Shown here one piece after another: positions 17,936 to 27,054 of a stretch of 64,000 bases of DNA. The DNA is from an uncultured Flavobacteriaceae bacterium. GTDB taxonomy: Bacteria > Bacteroidota > Bacteroidia > Flavobacteriales > Flavobacteriaceae. The stretch's first letter is position 1. Each line of letters starts with the position of its first letter. Both the position numbers and the translations under genes were made by a program. The notes beneath the pieces are model-generated. The model did not search any database. It had not been told where the DNA came from and was given only the letters and a program-made list of their open reading frames with translations. The stretch is taken from positions 33,783-97,782 of the forward strand of contig CANNGA010000016.1 in the NCBI GenBank assembly GCA_947504035.1. The letters are read 5' to 3'.

Positions 17936-20194
17936 TTAAGACGCTTGAGTTAAATTCACTTTTTTGCTCTTACTTTTTTGAATTTGTGTATGTATCGTCT
18001 GGAAGAACTCATAAGTATCAAAAGGCTTAATAATAATATCATTATAACCTATTTCTAAATAATTAGATTTCACTTCTTCTATATCTGCTGCCGTTAAGGC
18101 TATTATAGGCAATTCTTTGTTAAACTCTCTTATAATTTCAGTAGCTTCATTACCATTCATAATAGGCATATTGATATCCATAAGCACTAAATCGTATTTA
18201 TTATTTCTTACTTCCTCTAAAGCTTCTTTACCATTTTGCACTACAATACATTGGTAGTCTTGCTTTTCTAATAAATTTTTTGTGACAATTTGATTGATCT
18301 TATTGTCTTCAACAATTAAAATTTTATAGTTTTTGTTCTCGCCTACCAAAGTTCTCTTTTCAATAGCTTCATTCTCCTTTTCAATTGCTTTTTCCAAGTC
18401 AACACCAAAGTTAATTACAAAACTAAATTTAGTGCCTTTACTAACTTCACTTTCTATATCTATTTTACTACCAAAGAGATTGATAAGGTTTTTTGTAATA
18501 GCTAAACCAAGTCCTGTTCCTTGATAATTTACGTTACTGTCTTCTAATTGAGAGAAATTATCGAAAATTGTTTGGAATTTATCTTTAGGAATCCCGGCGC
18601 CGTTATCTTCTACTTCAAATTTTAAATTAACACGTTGCCCTTTAATGTCGACTAACTTTATTCTTAAATCTATAATGCCATTGTGCGTAAATTTGATGCT
18701 GTTGCCTACGAGGTTAAAAATAATTTGAGATAACCTTACTTTATCACAGTTAATATGTGTTGGTACTGCATCTTCTATACTCAGACGTATTTCATTACGG
18801 GTTTCATTAAGTCGACACTCAAAAGAGTTAACAATGTTCTTAAAAAGCTCTTCTAAATTCACCGAAGTGGATTTTAACTTTACTTTGTTAGCCTCTATTT
18901 GTCCTATCTGTAAAATATCATTGATTAAATTTAAAAGATAATCACCAGAATATTTTAAGGAGTTAAGATGTTGTCTATCTTTCTCTTTTAAATTATTATT
19001 TTCTAATAATATCGATGTTATGCCCACCACACCATACAAAGGCGTTCTCAACTCATGAGTAACATTAGATATGAACTTGGATTTTAATTCTGAAGACTTT
19101 AAGGCTTCGTTTTTAGTGATTTCTAATTCTGTATTTCGAGCTCTTAATGCTTTAGATAGCTTTCTTTTTGTTAAGTACCCATAACTTGTTATTATGATAG
19201 ACACGAGAAGTAATACCAACATTAACATAGCTATATTATTACCGCGTTTTAATCTATCGGCCACTTCTACTTGCTGTAAGCGTTCTACATTTGCTTTCTC
19301 TGCATCATTTTTATAATTCTGTAATGAATACTTAGACCTTATAATATTATCATGCTCTATTTTTTCCTTATTAAGAAAATTACTCTTATAAGTATCGTAC
19401 TTAAGTAGCGCTTCATAAGCTTTTTCATTTTCACCTATTTCAACGTAATTAGTAGACGCTTTTTTATAAAGATCACTTAATAGTTTATAGTTTCTATAGC
19501 TATCACTTTCTACTAAAGTAATAGCCTTTTCATACTTGGAATTTGCAGCATTATACAACTCTTTCTTTGCAAAATAATTGGCATAAACATAATTATGGTA
19601 CCCTTCTGTTCTTGGGTTAGACACAAAGGTCTCTAACTGTTTCTGAACTTTAAGTAAATTTATTAAGGCTCTGGATAACTGATCTGTTTCAACCAAAAGA
19701 TCACACAAGTAAGTACCTGCAGCGAGTCTTAGAAACTGTAATTGCTCTTTTTGATCTGCGGTATGGTAATTTTTTTCTGTTGAGTATTCTAATGCTTTTA
19801 GTAGGTGTGTATCAGATTGCTCAAATTCCCCTTCCTCTTTATAAATATTGGCTAACTTTATATACGTTTGTGCTGTGAGTTTATCATCGTCTATTTTCTT
19901 AGAAGCATCTAAAGTTCTTATGAAGTAAGCTTTTGCATCATTTTTATTATTCATCTTAGAATGAATAATACCTAAATTATAGTTTGCAGTGGCAAAACCG
20001 TAATCGTCGTTAATGGAATCGGCTAATTTTTTAGCTTCCAAAAACATATTAAAAGACTTTACGATTTCATTTTTCTTGTAATACTGTTGTGCGCGCGTAT
20101 TGAGCTTATCGATCTTATCGATAACTTTTCGGTCTTCATTAGCTAACAGTACAGTCGTAAAAAAGAGAAAACAAATAAGTAGAATTTTTCTCAT
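17936..20194 (-). CDS. Hybrid sensor histidine kinase with periplasmic TPR domain and receiver
   Basis: Membrane signalling protein of about 752 residues. From the ATG at 20192-20194 it has a signal peptide (ICFLFFTTVLLANE), a TPR-type helical region (about 20-300), one membrane segment (around 315-335), a short coiled coil, a HisKA domain with THELRTP (His near 381), an ATPase domain (DNGAGIPKD, GTGLGLAI) and a C-terminal receiver with the phospho-acceptor Asp in LVLMDINMP (about 672). There is no DNA-binding output domain, so phosphate probably passes to another protein. The ligand sensed by the TPR part is unknown. Confidence 0.92.
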   Translation of the reverse strand: MRKILLICFLFFTTVLLANEDRKVIDKIDKLNTRAQQYYKKNEIVKSFNMFLEAKKLADSINDDYGFATANYNLGIIHSKMNNKNDAKAYFIRTLDASKKIDDDKLTAQTYIKLANIYKEEGEFEQSDTHLLKALEYSTEKNYHTADQKEQLQFLRLAAGTYLCDLLVETDQLSRALINLLKVQKQLETFVSNPRTEGYHNYVYANYFAKKELYNAANSKYEKAITLVESDSYRNYKLLSDLYKKASTNYVEIGENEKAYEALLKYDTYKSNFLNKEKIEHDNIIRSKYSLQNYKNDAEKANVERLQQVEVADRLKRGNNIAMLMLVLLLVSIIITSYGYLTKRKLSKALRARNTELEITKNEALKSSELKSKFISNVTHELRTPLYGVVGITSILLENNNLKEKDRQHLNSLKYSGDYLLNLINDILQIGQIEANKVKLKSTSVNLEELFKNIVNSFECRLNETRNEIRLSIEDAVPTHINCDKVRLSQIIFNLVGNSIKFTHNGIIDLRIKLVDIKGQRVNLKFEVEDNGAGIPKDKFQTIFDNFSQLEDSNVNYQGTGLGLAITKNLINLFGSKIDIESEVSKGTKFSFVINFGVDLEKAIEKENEAIEKRTLVGENKNYKILIVEDNKINQIVTKNLLEKQDYQCIVVQNGKEALEEVRNNKYDLVLMDINMPIMNGNEATEIIREFNKELPIIALTAADIEEVKSNYLEIGYNDIIIKPFDTYEFFQTIHTQIQKSKSKKVNLTQAS

Positions 20195-20318
20195 TTTGTA
20201 GTAAAAAAAAATTTGGTGCAATTTATATGTCGAATATACTAATAAATCACGTATAATTTTCGATAAACTGCACTTTTTTTGGTTAAAATAACCAAAACAG
20301 GTTTTTTTAGCTGAAAAA

Positions 20319-20606
20319 TCAGATTTTTCTTTTGACAGATCCCGTAAAATCTTCTAGGTCTTCTTTTACTTTATTCAATTCTTTTTTGACATCGGTTGTG
20401 ATACTTGTATCTATACCGTGATGCTCTGCTGTTTTGGTAATCTCGTGCTTTATATCGTTGGTAGCATCTTTTAATGTTCGCATACCTTTACCTAAGCCTC
20501 TCGCTATTTCTGGTAATTTATCTGCACCAAAAACCATAATAGCTATAAAAAGGATAAAAGCTATCTCGGCACCACTAATAAATAAGAAAGTTGCATGTTG
20601 TATCAC
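20319..20606 (-). CDS. tatA: Sec-independent protein translocase TatA
   Basis: Small TatA/E component of the twin-arginine translocase: one N-terminal membrane helix (about residues 8-25), the FGADKLPEIARGLGKGMR hinge and amphipathic helix typical of TatA, and a charged C-terminal tail; 95 residues. The start is GTG at 20604-20606, chosen because it precedes the conserved helix and no ATG is in frame. The -7 box TATATTTG ends only 4 bases upstream of the GTG, which suggests a leaderless mRNA. It lies between the histidine kinase and the M1 peptidase. Confidence 0.9.
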   Translation of the reverse strand: MIQHATFLFISGAEIAFILFIAIMVFGADKLPEIARGLGKGMRTLKDATNDIKHEITKTAEHHGIDTSITTDVKKELNKVKEDLEDFTGSVKRKI

Positions 20607-20610
20607 GGTG

Positions 20611-20618
20611 CAAATATA
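20611..20618 (-). promoter_or_regulatory. TAnnTTTG -7 box immediately before tatA
   Basis: Minus-strand TATATTTG followed by CACC and then the GTG start at 20606. The transcription start expected 4-7 bases after the box coincides with the start codon. Confidence 0.6.
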
Positions 20619-20631
20619 CTAAGTTGTTTTG

Positions 20632-20668
20632 TTAGAATAAAAAAAAGCCGATATTTTAAAATCGGCTT
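20632..20668 (-). terminator. Intrinsic terminator of the M1 peptidase gene
   Basis: AAGCCGAT (20645-20652) pairs with ATCGGCTT (20661-20668); on the minus strand the stem is followed by a T-rich tract. It begins about 20 bases after the stop at 20688. Confidence 0.85.
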
Positions 20669-20687
20669 GTACTATTTAATAGCTGTT

Positions 20688-22991
20688 TTATTTTTTTAGG
20701 TTTCCCTTAAATTGATCAAACTCACTAACTGCATGCTGTCTTGGCCATACATTATTAGTGGTATCTATATCTGCGGTTTCTGCCTTAGGATCTATTTCTA
20801 TGCGCACAATTTCTTTAGCACTTGTAATTACTTTAACCACTTCTTTATCATTTAAGCGCCATATCTCAGCCGGATAGGTTTTAGAGGTTTTAGAACCATC
20901 TTTATAGGTATAGGTTACCAGTATAGGCATAACCAATCCTCCAGGTTTATTAAATGTTATTTTGTAAAAATAATTTGGCACTTTAATCTTTTGGCGTTCT
21001 TCTGCAGAGAAATTATCCATTAAATACGTTTTAAGAGACGTTACATCTGCAACATTCTGTGTCTTCATTTCATCCTTATAATCTTCATCACCCTCTTCTA
21101 TCATATACACCAATGGGCGCAGTTGTCGCTTTTTAATACCGCGTTCTTTCATTAACGCCTTCATGTAAGCATTAGGTTCTGAAGATACAAAATAGCGTTT
21201 TACATCTTTAATCCCTATATCTACCCAGTCGGTAGTATAAAACCACCCTCTCCAAAACCAATCTAAATCGACTGCTGATGCATCTTCTAGTGTTCTAAAA
21301 AAGTCTTCTGGTGTTGGGTGCTTAAACATCCAACGCTGTGCATATGTTTTAAACGCATAATCGAACAACTCATGTCCCATCACAGTTTCTCTTAGAATAT
21401 TTAATGCGGTTGCGGGTTTACCATAAGCATTATTACCAAACTGATAGGTATTAAGACCCTTGGTCATAATAGGAGCTATATGGTCTTGATTTCCGCTCAT
21501 ATAAGGTATAATCATGTGAGCAGGCCCTCTATCTGAAGGAAAATGCGTGTCATTTTGCGACAAAGCATTAGGATAGGTTTTACCAAAATCTTGTTCTGCT
21601 ATATACTGTACAAATGTATTTAAACCTTCATCCATCCACGTCCATTGACGCTCATCGCTATTCACAATCATTGGGAAAAAATTATGTCCTACTTCGTGTA
21701 TAATAACGCCCATCATAGCATATTTTACTTGATCGCTATACGTCCCATCGGTTTTAGGACGCCCATAATTCCAACAGATCATTGGGTATTCCATGCCTTG
21801 ATTTTTGGCATGAACAGAAATGGCTTTGTGGTAAGGATACTCAAAAGTCATTCTAGAATAACTCTTTAAGGTGCTTGCTACAGCGCGCGTAGACCATTCT
21901 TCCCATAGAGGATTACCCTCTTTAGGATACATTGATACTGCCATAACATCTTTCGTATCAAACTTAACAGCCATCATATCTAAAATGAAACGTCTAGACG
22001 TTGCAAAACCAAAGTCGCGTACATTATTAGCTTTAAGTTTCCATGTTTTAGTTGTGTTTACAAAAGTTTTTGCAGCAGCTTCGGCTTCTTCTTGAGATAC
22101 AATAACAACAGGAGTATCATAAGATGTTTTTGCCTTTTCATAGCGTTCTAACATCGTTTTGGAATACACTTCTTTTCTATTAGTGAGTACACCTGTACCA
22201 TCCAAAATATGATCTGCTGGCACAGTAATATTAACCTCATAGTCTCCAAAAGGCAATGCAAATTCATCACGTCCCCAAAACTGGGAATTTTGCCAGCCTT
22301 CAACATCACTGTATACTGCCATTCTTGGAAAGAACTGCGCTATTATATAAGCTCTATGGCCATCTTCAGGAAAGAACTCGTATCCCGAACGGTCTCTTTC
22401 AATAACATGATCATTTATAGCATACCACCATTTTACTGTAAATGAGAAACGCTCTCCTTTAGACATTGGCTTCGGCAACTCTATACGCATCATAGTTTGA
22501 TTAATCGTGTATGTTAAAGCATTGCCCTTAACACTTTTTACAGCCTCTATGTTAAAGCCCCCATCAAAACGATCTCGCACATAGGTTTTCGTAAAATCTT
22601 CTGGGAGTAATACAGGCGCTGTAGATTCACTTTCTATCAACGGCCTTTTAGTTGTTTTAGCTCTTACATTTTGATCTAATTGTACCCAAAGATACTGTAA
22701 CACATCTGGAGAATTATTAGTATATGTAATCGTTTCGAAACCAGAAAGCTTTGCTTCTTTATCATCTAAAACGATGTCCATTTTATAATCTGCACGTTGT
22801 TGGTAATAGGCATGGCCAGGAGCCCCTGATGCTGCTCTATAGGCATTTGGTGTAGAAAACTCATTATAGAGCTGTCTAAATTTATTTGTGTTAATATGTC
22901 CTGTCTGTGTTGTTTGCTGCTCTTGTCCAAAAATTGAAAACGATGATAGAAAAACAGTTGTAATTATAAAACAATAGGATGGTATTCTCAT
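20688..22991 (-). CDS. M1 family zinc metallopeptidase
   Basis: Exported aminopeptidase-type protein of 767 residues. A signal peptide ends at SIFGQ; the zinc motif HEVGHNFF lies near residue 433 with the third ligand Glu about 19 residues later in WMDEGLNTF. It is a gluzincin M1 peptidase with an N-terminal beta domain. The gene follows DUF6702 and two carboxypeptidase-regulatory-like genes on the same strand, an order I recall from other flavobacteria; a joint periplasmic function is an inference. A -7 box (23057-23064) suggests it also has its own promoter. Confidence 0.93.
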   Translation of the reverse strand: MRIPSYCFIITTVFLSSFSIFGQEQQTTQTGHINTNKFRQLYNEFSTPNAYRAASGAPGHAYYQQRADYKMDIVLDDKEAKLSGFETITYTNNSPDVLQYLWVQLDQNVRAKTTKRPLIESESTAPVLLPEDFTKTYVRDRFDGGFNIEAVKSVKGNALTYTINQTMMRIELPKPMSKGERFSFTVKWWYAINDHVIERDRSGYEFFPEDGHRAYIIAQFFPRMAVYSDVEGWQNSQFWGRDEFALPFGDYEVNITVPADHILDGTGVLTNRKEVYSKTMLERYEKAKTSYDTPVVIVSQEEAEAAAKTFVNTTKTWKLKANNVRDFGFATSRRFILDMMAVKFDTKDVMAVSMYPKEGNPLWEEWSTRAVASTLKSYSRMTFEYPYHKAISVHAKNQGMEYPMICWNYGRPKTDGTYSDQVKYAMMGVIIHEVGHNFFPMIVNSDERQWTWMDEGLNTFVQYIAEQDFGKTYPNALSQNDTHFPSDRGPAHMIIPYMSGNQDHIAPIMTKGLNTYQFGNNAYGKPATALNILRETVMGHELFDYAFKTYAQRWMFKHPTPEDFFRTLEDASAVDLDWFWRGWFYTTDWVDIGIKDVKRYFVSSEPNAYMKALMKERGIKKRQLRPLVYMIEEGDEDYKDEMKTQNVADVTSLKTYLMDNFSAEERQKIKVPNYFYKITFNKPGGLVMPILVTYTYKDGSKTSKTYPAEIWRLNDKEVVKVITSAKEIVRIEIDPKAETADIDTTNNVWPRQHAVSEFDQFKGNLKK

Positions 22992-23056
22992 GTGGTTAAT
23001 CTGTAATTATGTCAAAAAAAAAAATGGACTAAATTCATCGCTAGATGCGTAACTTT

Positions 23057-23064
23057 CAAAGGTA
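23057..23064 (-). promoter_or_regulatory. TAnnTTTG -7 box for the M1 peptidase
   Basis: Minus-strand TACCTTTG about 65 bases before the ATG at 22991, between the DUF6702 stop and the peptidase. Confidence 0.5.
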
Positions 23065-23082
23065 AAACTTTTACACTTAAAG

Positions 23083-23586
23083 TTAATTGAAACTTATAAA
23101 TGCGCTATCGTTTTCTTTTGTTAACATATAACTCTTTCGTCTTTTATTAATATTAAGTTTCGTGATGTTCTGTTGTTCTGAAAAGATATCAAAAAGGATT
23201 TGATTTGATATTTCTAAAGCCGTAATACGTTTTACCTTGTCTACTTCTAGAAAACATTTTACAATGCTTCCTTCAATAGTCTTCCCCAAATATTTAGGCG
23301 TAACCTCTTTATGGTTAATCTTTAACTTCAACTTTGTTTTTAAGTAGGTTTCAATGTATAGATCATTCGCATCTGTATTCGTAGAAATCTCAACCGGCAC
23401 ATTATCATAACGTTCTTGTAGTACGCGCTCTAGATCATCAATAAAGATTCTACTAATAATTTGAACGGATTGCTTATCTGCAACATACGCTACATCTGTA
23501 TTACTGATATAATATTTATGAATTTTAGTATGTGCGGTACATAGAACTAAGATACATGTAAATACTATAAACTTATACAACTTCAT
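23083..23586 (-). CDS. DUF6702 family protein
   Basis: Small exported protein of 167 residues of unknown function. The ATG at 23584-23586 gives a signal peptide (MKLYKFIVFTCILVLCTA) followed by the family start HTKIHKYYISNTDVAYV. The rest is predicted mostly beta, with IFIDDLERVLQERY and HYLGK-like blocks seen in relatives. It lies between two carboxypeptidase-regulatory-like proteins and the M1 peptidase, all on the minus strand; relatives sit beside M1 peptidases in other Bacteroidota, from memory. Family name is fairly secure, role unknown. Confidence 0.8.
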   Translation of the reverse strand: MKLYKFIVFTCILVLCTAHTKIHKYYISNTDVAYVADKQSVQIISRIFIDDLERVLQERYDNVPVEISTNTDANDLYIETYLKTKLKLKINHKEVTPKYLGKTIEGSIVKCFLEVDKVKRITALEISNQILFDIFSEQQNITKLNINKRRKSYMLTKENDSAFISFN

Positions 23587-23635
23587 AGCACGAAGGTAAC
23601 TATATCTTACAGGATTCAAAAGTAATACATCGCAA

Positions 23636-24430
23636 TTAATTCCCTTTTTTATTCTGATTTTCTTTGTATTGTAGCAACTTTTCTTTTAAAAATGCCAATA
23701 TTTCAAAATCTGAAACATTGTGGCATTTCACATAAAAATGGGCGTCCATTTCACAGAAATAAAAAAAATCCATTCTGTAGTGTTCTTCTAAAGGGATGTC
23801 ATGAAATAGGGATTCTGATAATCTTTCTCGAATTTTAGCTAGTAAAAACTCTTGTTTTTCGTGTTGCACATGTGCTTTAAGCATTTTCGTCCTTCCTGAA
23901 ATACTATTAATTAAGGGGTCCAAAGGCATTCCACCAAATGGGATACTTAACAACATGCTGGGTCTAAACGTTCCTGCTTGTTCTAAGCGGCGTTCACTTT
24001 GCATAAGTTTTTTTCCTGTATACCCAGGGATACCTAGATCGTAAAAATTAATTGGTGCCTTACCTTCTATTTGACCTATATCTTTACTTAAGTCACCACT
24101 TAACGTCCTGCCTATATGCACCGTTTTTAAAGTGTTAAGTTTGTGCTCTAAAATGACATCAAGCGTTTTAGCATTTAGCATGTTTTGGGTAATTTTAAAC
24201 GTTTTTACTTCATACTGTATAGATGAAAAACGTACAACGTCATTGAGTTGTGCGGGAATTTTAAAGTAACCTTGCTTGTTCGTAATCGTAAATTTCTGAG
24301 CGGTTTCATTAATAATATGAATATTCTCTACATCATGTTCTCCTGAGACGTATCCAGAAATCTCTATATGTTCCGCTGAAACAGCCATGCTGCTTACCAC
24401 AAAACTTCCTACTAGTACTAATTGTTTCAA
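23636..24430 (-). CDS. Carboxypeptidase-regulatory-like domain protein (paralogue 1)
   Basis: 264-residue exported protein. A signal peptide (MKQLVLVGSFVVSSMAVSA) precedes one carboxypeptidase-regulatory-like beta-sandwich (about 20-100: ISGYVSGEH ... TNKQGYFKIPAQLND), the domain usually found before TonB-dependent receptor plugs. No receptor barrel follows; the C-terminal part is helical and charged. It is a clear paralogue of the next gene (same length, shared LSG(D/N)L motif after the domain). Function unknown; probably periplasmic. Confidence 0.82.
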   Translation of the reverse strand: MKQLVLVGSFVVSSMAVSAEHIEISGYVSGEHDVENIHIINETAQKFTITNKQGYFKIPAQLNDVVRFSSIQYEVKTFKITQNMLNAKTLDVILEHKLNTLKTVHIGRTLSGDLSKDIGQIEGKAPINFYDLGIPGYTGKKLMQSERRLEQAGTFRPSMLLSIPFGGMPLDPLINSISGRTKMLKAHVQHEKQEFLLAKIRERLSESLFHDIPLEEHYRMDFFYFCEMDAHFYVKCHNVSDFEILAFLKEKLLQYKENQNKKGN

Positions 24431-24520
24431 TAGTCATTTGTTTAGTACTACAAATAACGTGCGCGGAATCTTAAAAAAAATTAAAAAGACGCCTAATATT
24501 TTGTTAATTAGAGGATATTT

Positions 24521-25315
24521 CTATTGTTCTAGAAATGCAATACTCTTCTGATTTAGAAGCTCTAAAAACTCTAACTCTTTACCGTAATTAAGTAATGTAA
24601 AATCAAAATCACCACTCTCAACATAAGCTATAAAATCTTCTACACGATGTTCTGGTATGTTAAAATTAGTCACCAAAAACTCAGAAGCAAAATAATATTT
24701 TACTGCTTTAGCAGGCACTTCTGGCATGTCTGCCTTCTTTTTAGTTTTCGCCTCAGACCTAAAAACAGGTAACAATAATTGATCTACAACATTTATAATA
24801 TTCAAACCATTGTAAAACCTATTACGTTGAACGTTATCTGTCATGTTTTTAACTTCTGTTTTGTAATCGGATTCAAAGTCATACTCACTACTGTGTTTCA
24901 CCCCAAAATAGAGTGCATCTAACTGGGGATTAAAAGTTTTTGAATCTCCTATATCCGTTTTTAAATTACCTGAAAGTTTTCGTGTCTTTACAACAACTTC
25001 ATCGAGTTTATTCATTTCTTCAATAAGAAATACTCTCATACTTCCTGAGTTTAAGATTGCTGTATTCACCTTAAACGTTAAACTTTTAAATTGTAACGCA
25101 CTTACCTGTATTTCATCGTTTAAAGCTACTGCTATTTTAAAGGCTCCTTTACCATCTGTTATAGTTCCCTTATTAGACGACGCATTGTAAACGGTTATCC
25201 CTGCTACGTCATCATGCTCTACAACAATCTTACCTTTTACATTAATTCGTTTAACATCTTGGGCTTGTGCACTAAAAAAGGGCAACAATAGTACTAAAAA
25301 TAAAATCTTTTTCAT
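24521..25315 (-). CDS. Carboxypeptidase-regulatory-like domain protein (paralogue 2)
   Basis: Also 264 residues from the ATG at 25313-25315, chosen because it starts with a signal peptide ending FFSAQAQ; the frame opens 29 codons earlier without one. A single carboxypeptidase-regulatory-like domain (about 22-105, ending LDEVVVKTRKLSGN) is followed by a unique C-terminal region. It heads the minus-strand series paralogue 2, paralogue 1, DUF6702, M1 peptidase, with gaps of 50-90 bases. LDEVVV-type strands usually mark the junction to a TonB plug, which is absent. Confidence 0.82.
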   Translation of the reverse strand: MKKILFLVLLLPFFSAQAQDVKRINVKGKIVVEHDDVAGITVYNASSNKGTITDGKGAFKIAVALNDEIQVSALQFKSLTFKVNTAILNSGSMRVFLIEEMNKLDEVVVKTRKLSGNLKTDIGDSKTFNPQLDALYFGVKHSSEYDFESDYKTEVKNMTDNVQRNRFYNGLNIINVVDQLLLPVFRSEAKTKKKADMPEVPAKAVKYYFASEFLVTNFNIPEHRVEDFIAYVESGDFDFTLLNYGKELEFLELLNQKSIAFLEQ

Positions 25316-25462
25316 GGGTTGGTATTTTTCTGGAATGTATTTAGTATAGATTGCGACACAAACCTTACTTTTATTAAAAATACAACTTAAAATCGATTCC
25401 ATCTCATTAACATGACTTAATAAATGTTAAAAATGGATTACACTTAAAACCAATACCCTACA

Positions 25463-26170
25463 ATGAGACATGCTATAATTGCAAGTTCATCTGCTGTTCA
25501 TGGCAGTGGCTATTTAGAATACATTTTGGACGAAATTGCATTACTTTTTAAAGACACATCATCTATTGTATTTATACCTTATGCAAGGCCTAGCGGTATT
25601 TCACATGATACGTATACAGGTATTGCTGCCAAAGCTTTTGCCAAAATCAATACAACACTTATTGGACTGCATACCTACGATAATCCTGTAGAAGCGCTAA
25701 AAAAGGCTAAAGGCATCTTTGTAGGGGGTGGTAATACATTTGTATTACTAGATCAGTTATACAAACGCAACCTCATCCCATCGCTAAAGCAAGTACTTCT
25801 TGAAGGCACCCCTTACTTAGGAACTAGTGCAGGCAGTAATATTTGTGGTGTATCGATTAAAACGACAAATGATATGCCTATTATATATCCGCCTAGTTTT
25901 AATGCTCTGGGTAGTATTCCATTTAATATCAACCCGCATTATTTAGACCCAGACCCAGCGCACACGCATATGGGCGAAACGCGAGAAACACGTATACAGG
26001 AATTTCATGAATACAATACCACGCCTGTTGTAGGTCTTAGAGAAGGAAGTTGGCTCGCTGTAACCCCTGATGATATTATTTTAAAAGGAGCCCATTCTGC
26101 GAAACTATTCACCCCGCATACTAAGCCTAACGACATCCCTACAGGAACGTCATTAAAAACCCTAAAATAA
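25463..26170 (+). CDS. pepE: Dipeptidase E (aspartyl dipeptidase)
   Basis: S51 serine peptidase that splits Asp-X dipeptides in the cytoplasm. Length is 235 residues. The nucleophile elbow GTSAGSN puts the catalytic Ser at residue 122, and NPHY gives His159; the GGGNTF block (88-93) is also diagnostic. No signal peptide is present. It stands alone on the plus strand, with a terminator immediately after and tRNA-Gly on the other strand. Confidence 0.93.
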   Translation: MRHAIIASSSAVHGSGYLEYILDEIALLFKDTSSIVFIPYARPSGISHDTYTGIAAKAFAKINTTLIGLHTYDNPVEALKKAKGIFVGGGNTFVLLDQLYKRNLIPSLKQVLLEGTPYLGTSAGSNICGVSIKTTNDMPIIYPPSFNALGSIPFNINPHYLDPDPAHTHMGETRETRIQEFHEYNTTPVVGLREGSWLAVTPDDIILKGAHSAKLFTPHTKPNDIPTGTSLKTLK

Positions 26171-26203
26171 AAAAAGCTCCATCAAATATGATGAAGCTTT
26201 TTG
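26170..26203 (+). terminator. Intrinsic terminator after pepE
   Basis: AAAAAGCT-CATCA pairs with TGATG-AGCTTTTT around a short AT loop (one bulge in each arm). It starts at the pepE stop and ends next to the tRNA-Gly 3' end, so it may also serve the minus-strand tRNA. Confidence 0.8.
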
Positions 26204-26204
26204 A

Positions 26205-26276
26205 GCGGGAGACCAGGTTCGAACTGGCGACATTCAGCTTGGAAGGCTGACGCTCTACCAACTGAGCTACTCCCGC
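26205..26276 (-). tRNA. tRNA-Gly (anticodon TCC)
   Basis: Minus-strand cloverleaf of 72 bases: acceptor GCGGGAG pairs with CTCCCGC, the D arm is AGCTCAGTTGGTAGAGC, the anticodon loop CTTCCAA sits on stem TCAGC/GCTGA, and the T arm contains GGTTCGAA-type sequence (CCAGTTCGAACCTGG). The anticodon TCC reads Gly GGA/GGG. No CCA end is encoded. Confidence 0.96.
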
Positions 26277-26449
26277 ATTAGCGGGGACAAATGTACAACC
26301 TATTTATCGATTTTACAAAGAAAACACAACTTCTTTAAAACGCAAATACCCTCCTTAGATATTACGCGCTAAAAACAAGACAGTTATAAGTCGCCTTGTC
26401 CCATCAAAAAGTTTAAAAGCCTTCTAAAAAGCCATCTGCCCTGTTAGCA

Positions 26450-26875
26450 TTATAAGGTTTTTAAAAAATGATAGCCAATAATATGAAACCCCTCATTAAG
26501 ATAAAACTTGTGAGCACCTGAGTTCCCCACATAGGCATTAAGTTCTATGGTTTCTACTTCTTTTGAACTGATATGCGTATAAATCCACTCAAAAAATTGC
26601 TTACCTAAACGTTGCCCTCTGTAAGCATCTTCTATGTAAACATGATCTACCTCTACGCTTCTCCCCGAATAGTGTCGTGTACAATACCATAAGCCGCAAA
26701 CACCTATAATACGTTCTTTATCCCATATCACAGCACATTCATAATGCCCCGTTGCCATTTCTAGACAACGTTGCTTCAAAACCTCTAATGGTATTTTATA
26801 CGCATTTAATTTTTCTAATAAAGGCGCTATATCTTGTATCCTACTGAGATCTAAAAGTTCAAATTTAATTGGCAT
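26450..26875 (-). CDS. GNAT N-acetyltransferase
   Basis: 141-residue acetyltransferase of the Gcn5-related fold. The core VDHVYIEDAYRGQRLGKQFF contains the acetyl-CoA motif (R/Q)-x-x-G-x-G as RGQRLG (about 90-95), followed by IELNAYVGNSGAHKFYLNEGF, the usual motif B with its Tyr. The substrate cannot be told. Monocistronic on the minus strand. Confidence 0.9.
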   Translation of the reverse strand: MPIKFELLDLSRIQDIAPLLEKLNAYKIPLEVLKQRCLEMATGHYECAVIWDKERIIGVCGLWYCTRHYSGRSVEVDHVYIEDAYRGQRLGKQFFEWIYTHISSKEVETIELNAYVGNSGAHKFYLNEGFHIIGYHFLKTL

Positions 26876-27054
26876 GGTGTAATTATTTAAAGGGTATTAT
26901 AAGCTTGATCTTTTATTCTACAACCTCATCAAACCTATTCTCATTTTATACTTTAGGGCCATAAAATTAATATTTAAAAAATCAATCCACCCGTAGTCTT
27001 AAAAATTTTAGAGATTATTTTTACCTTTATAGAAACTATTTAATTGAACAACTT

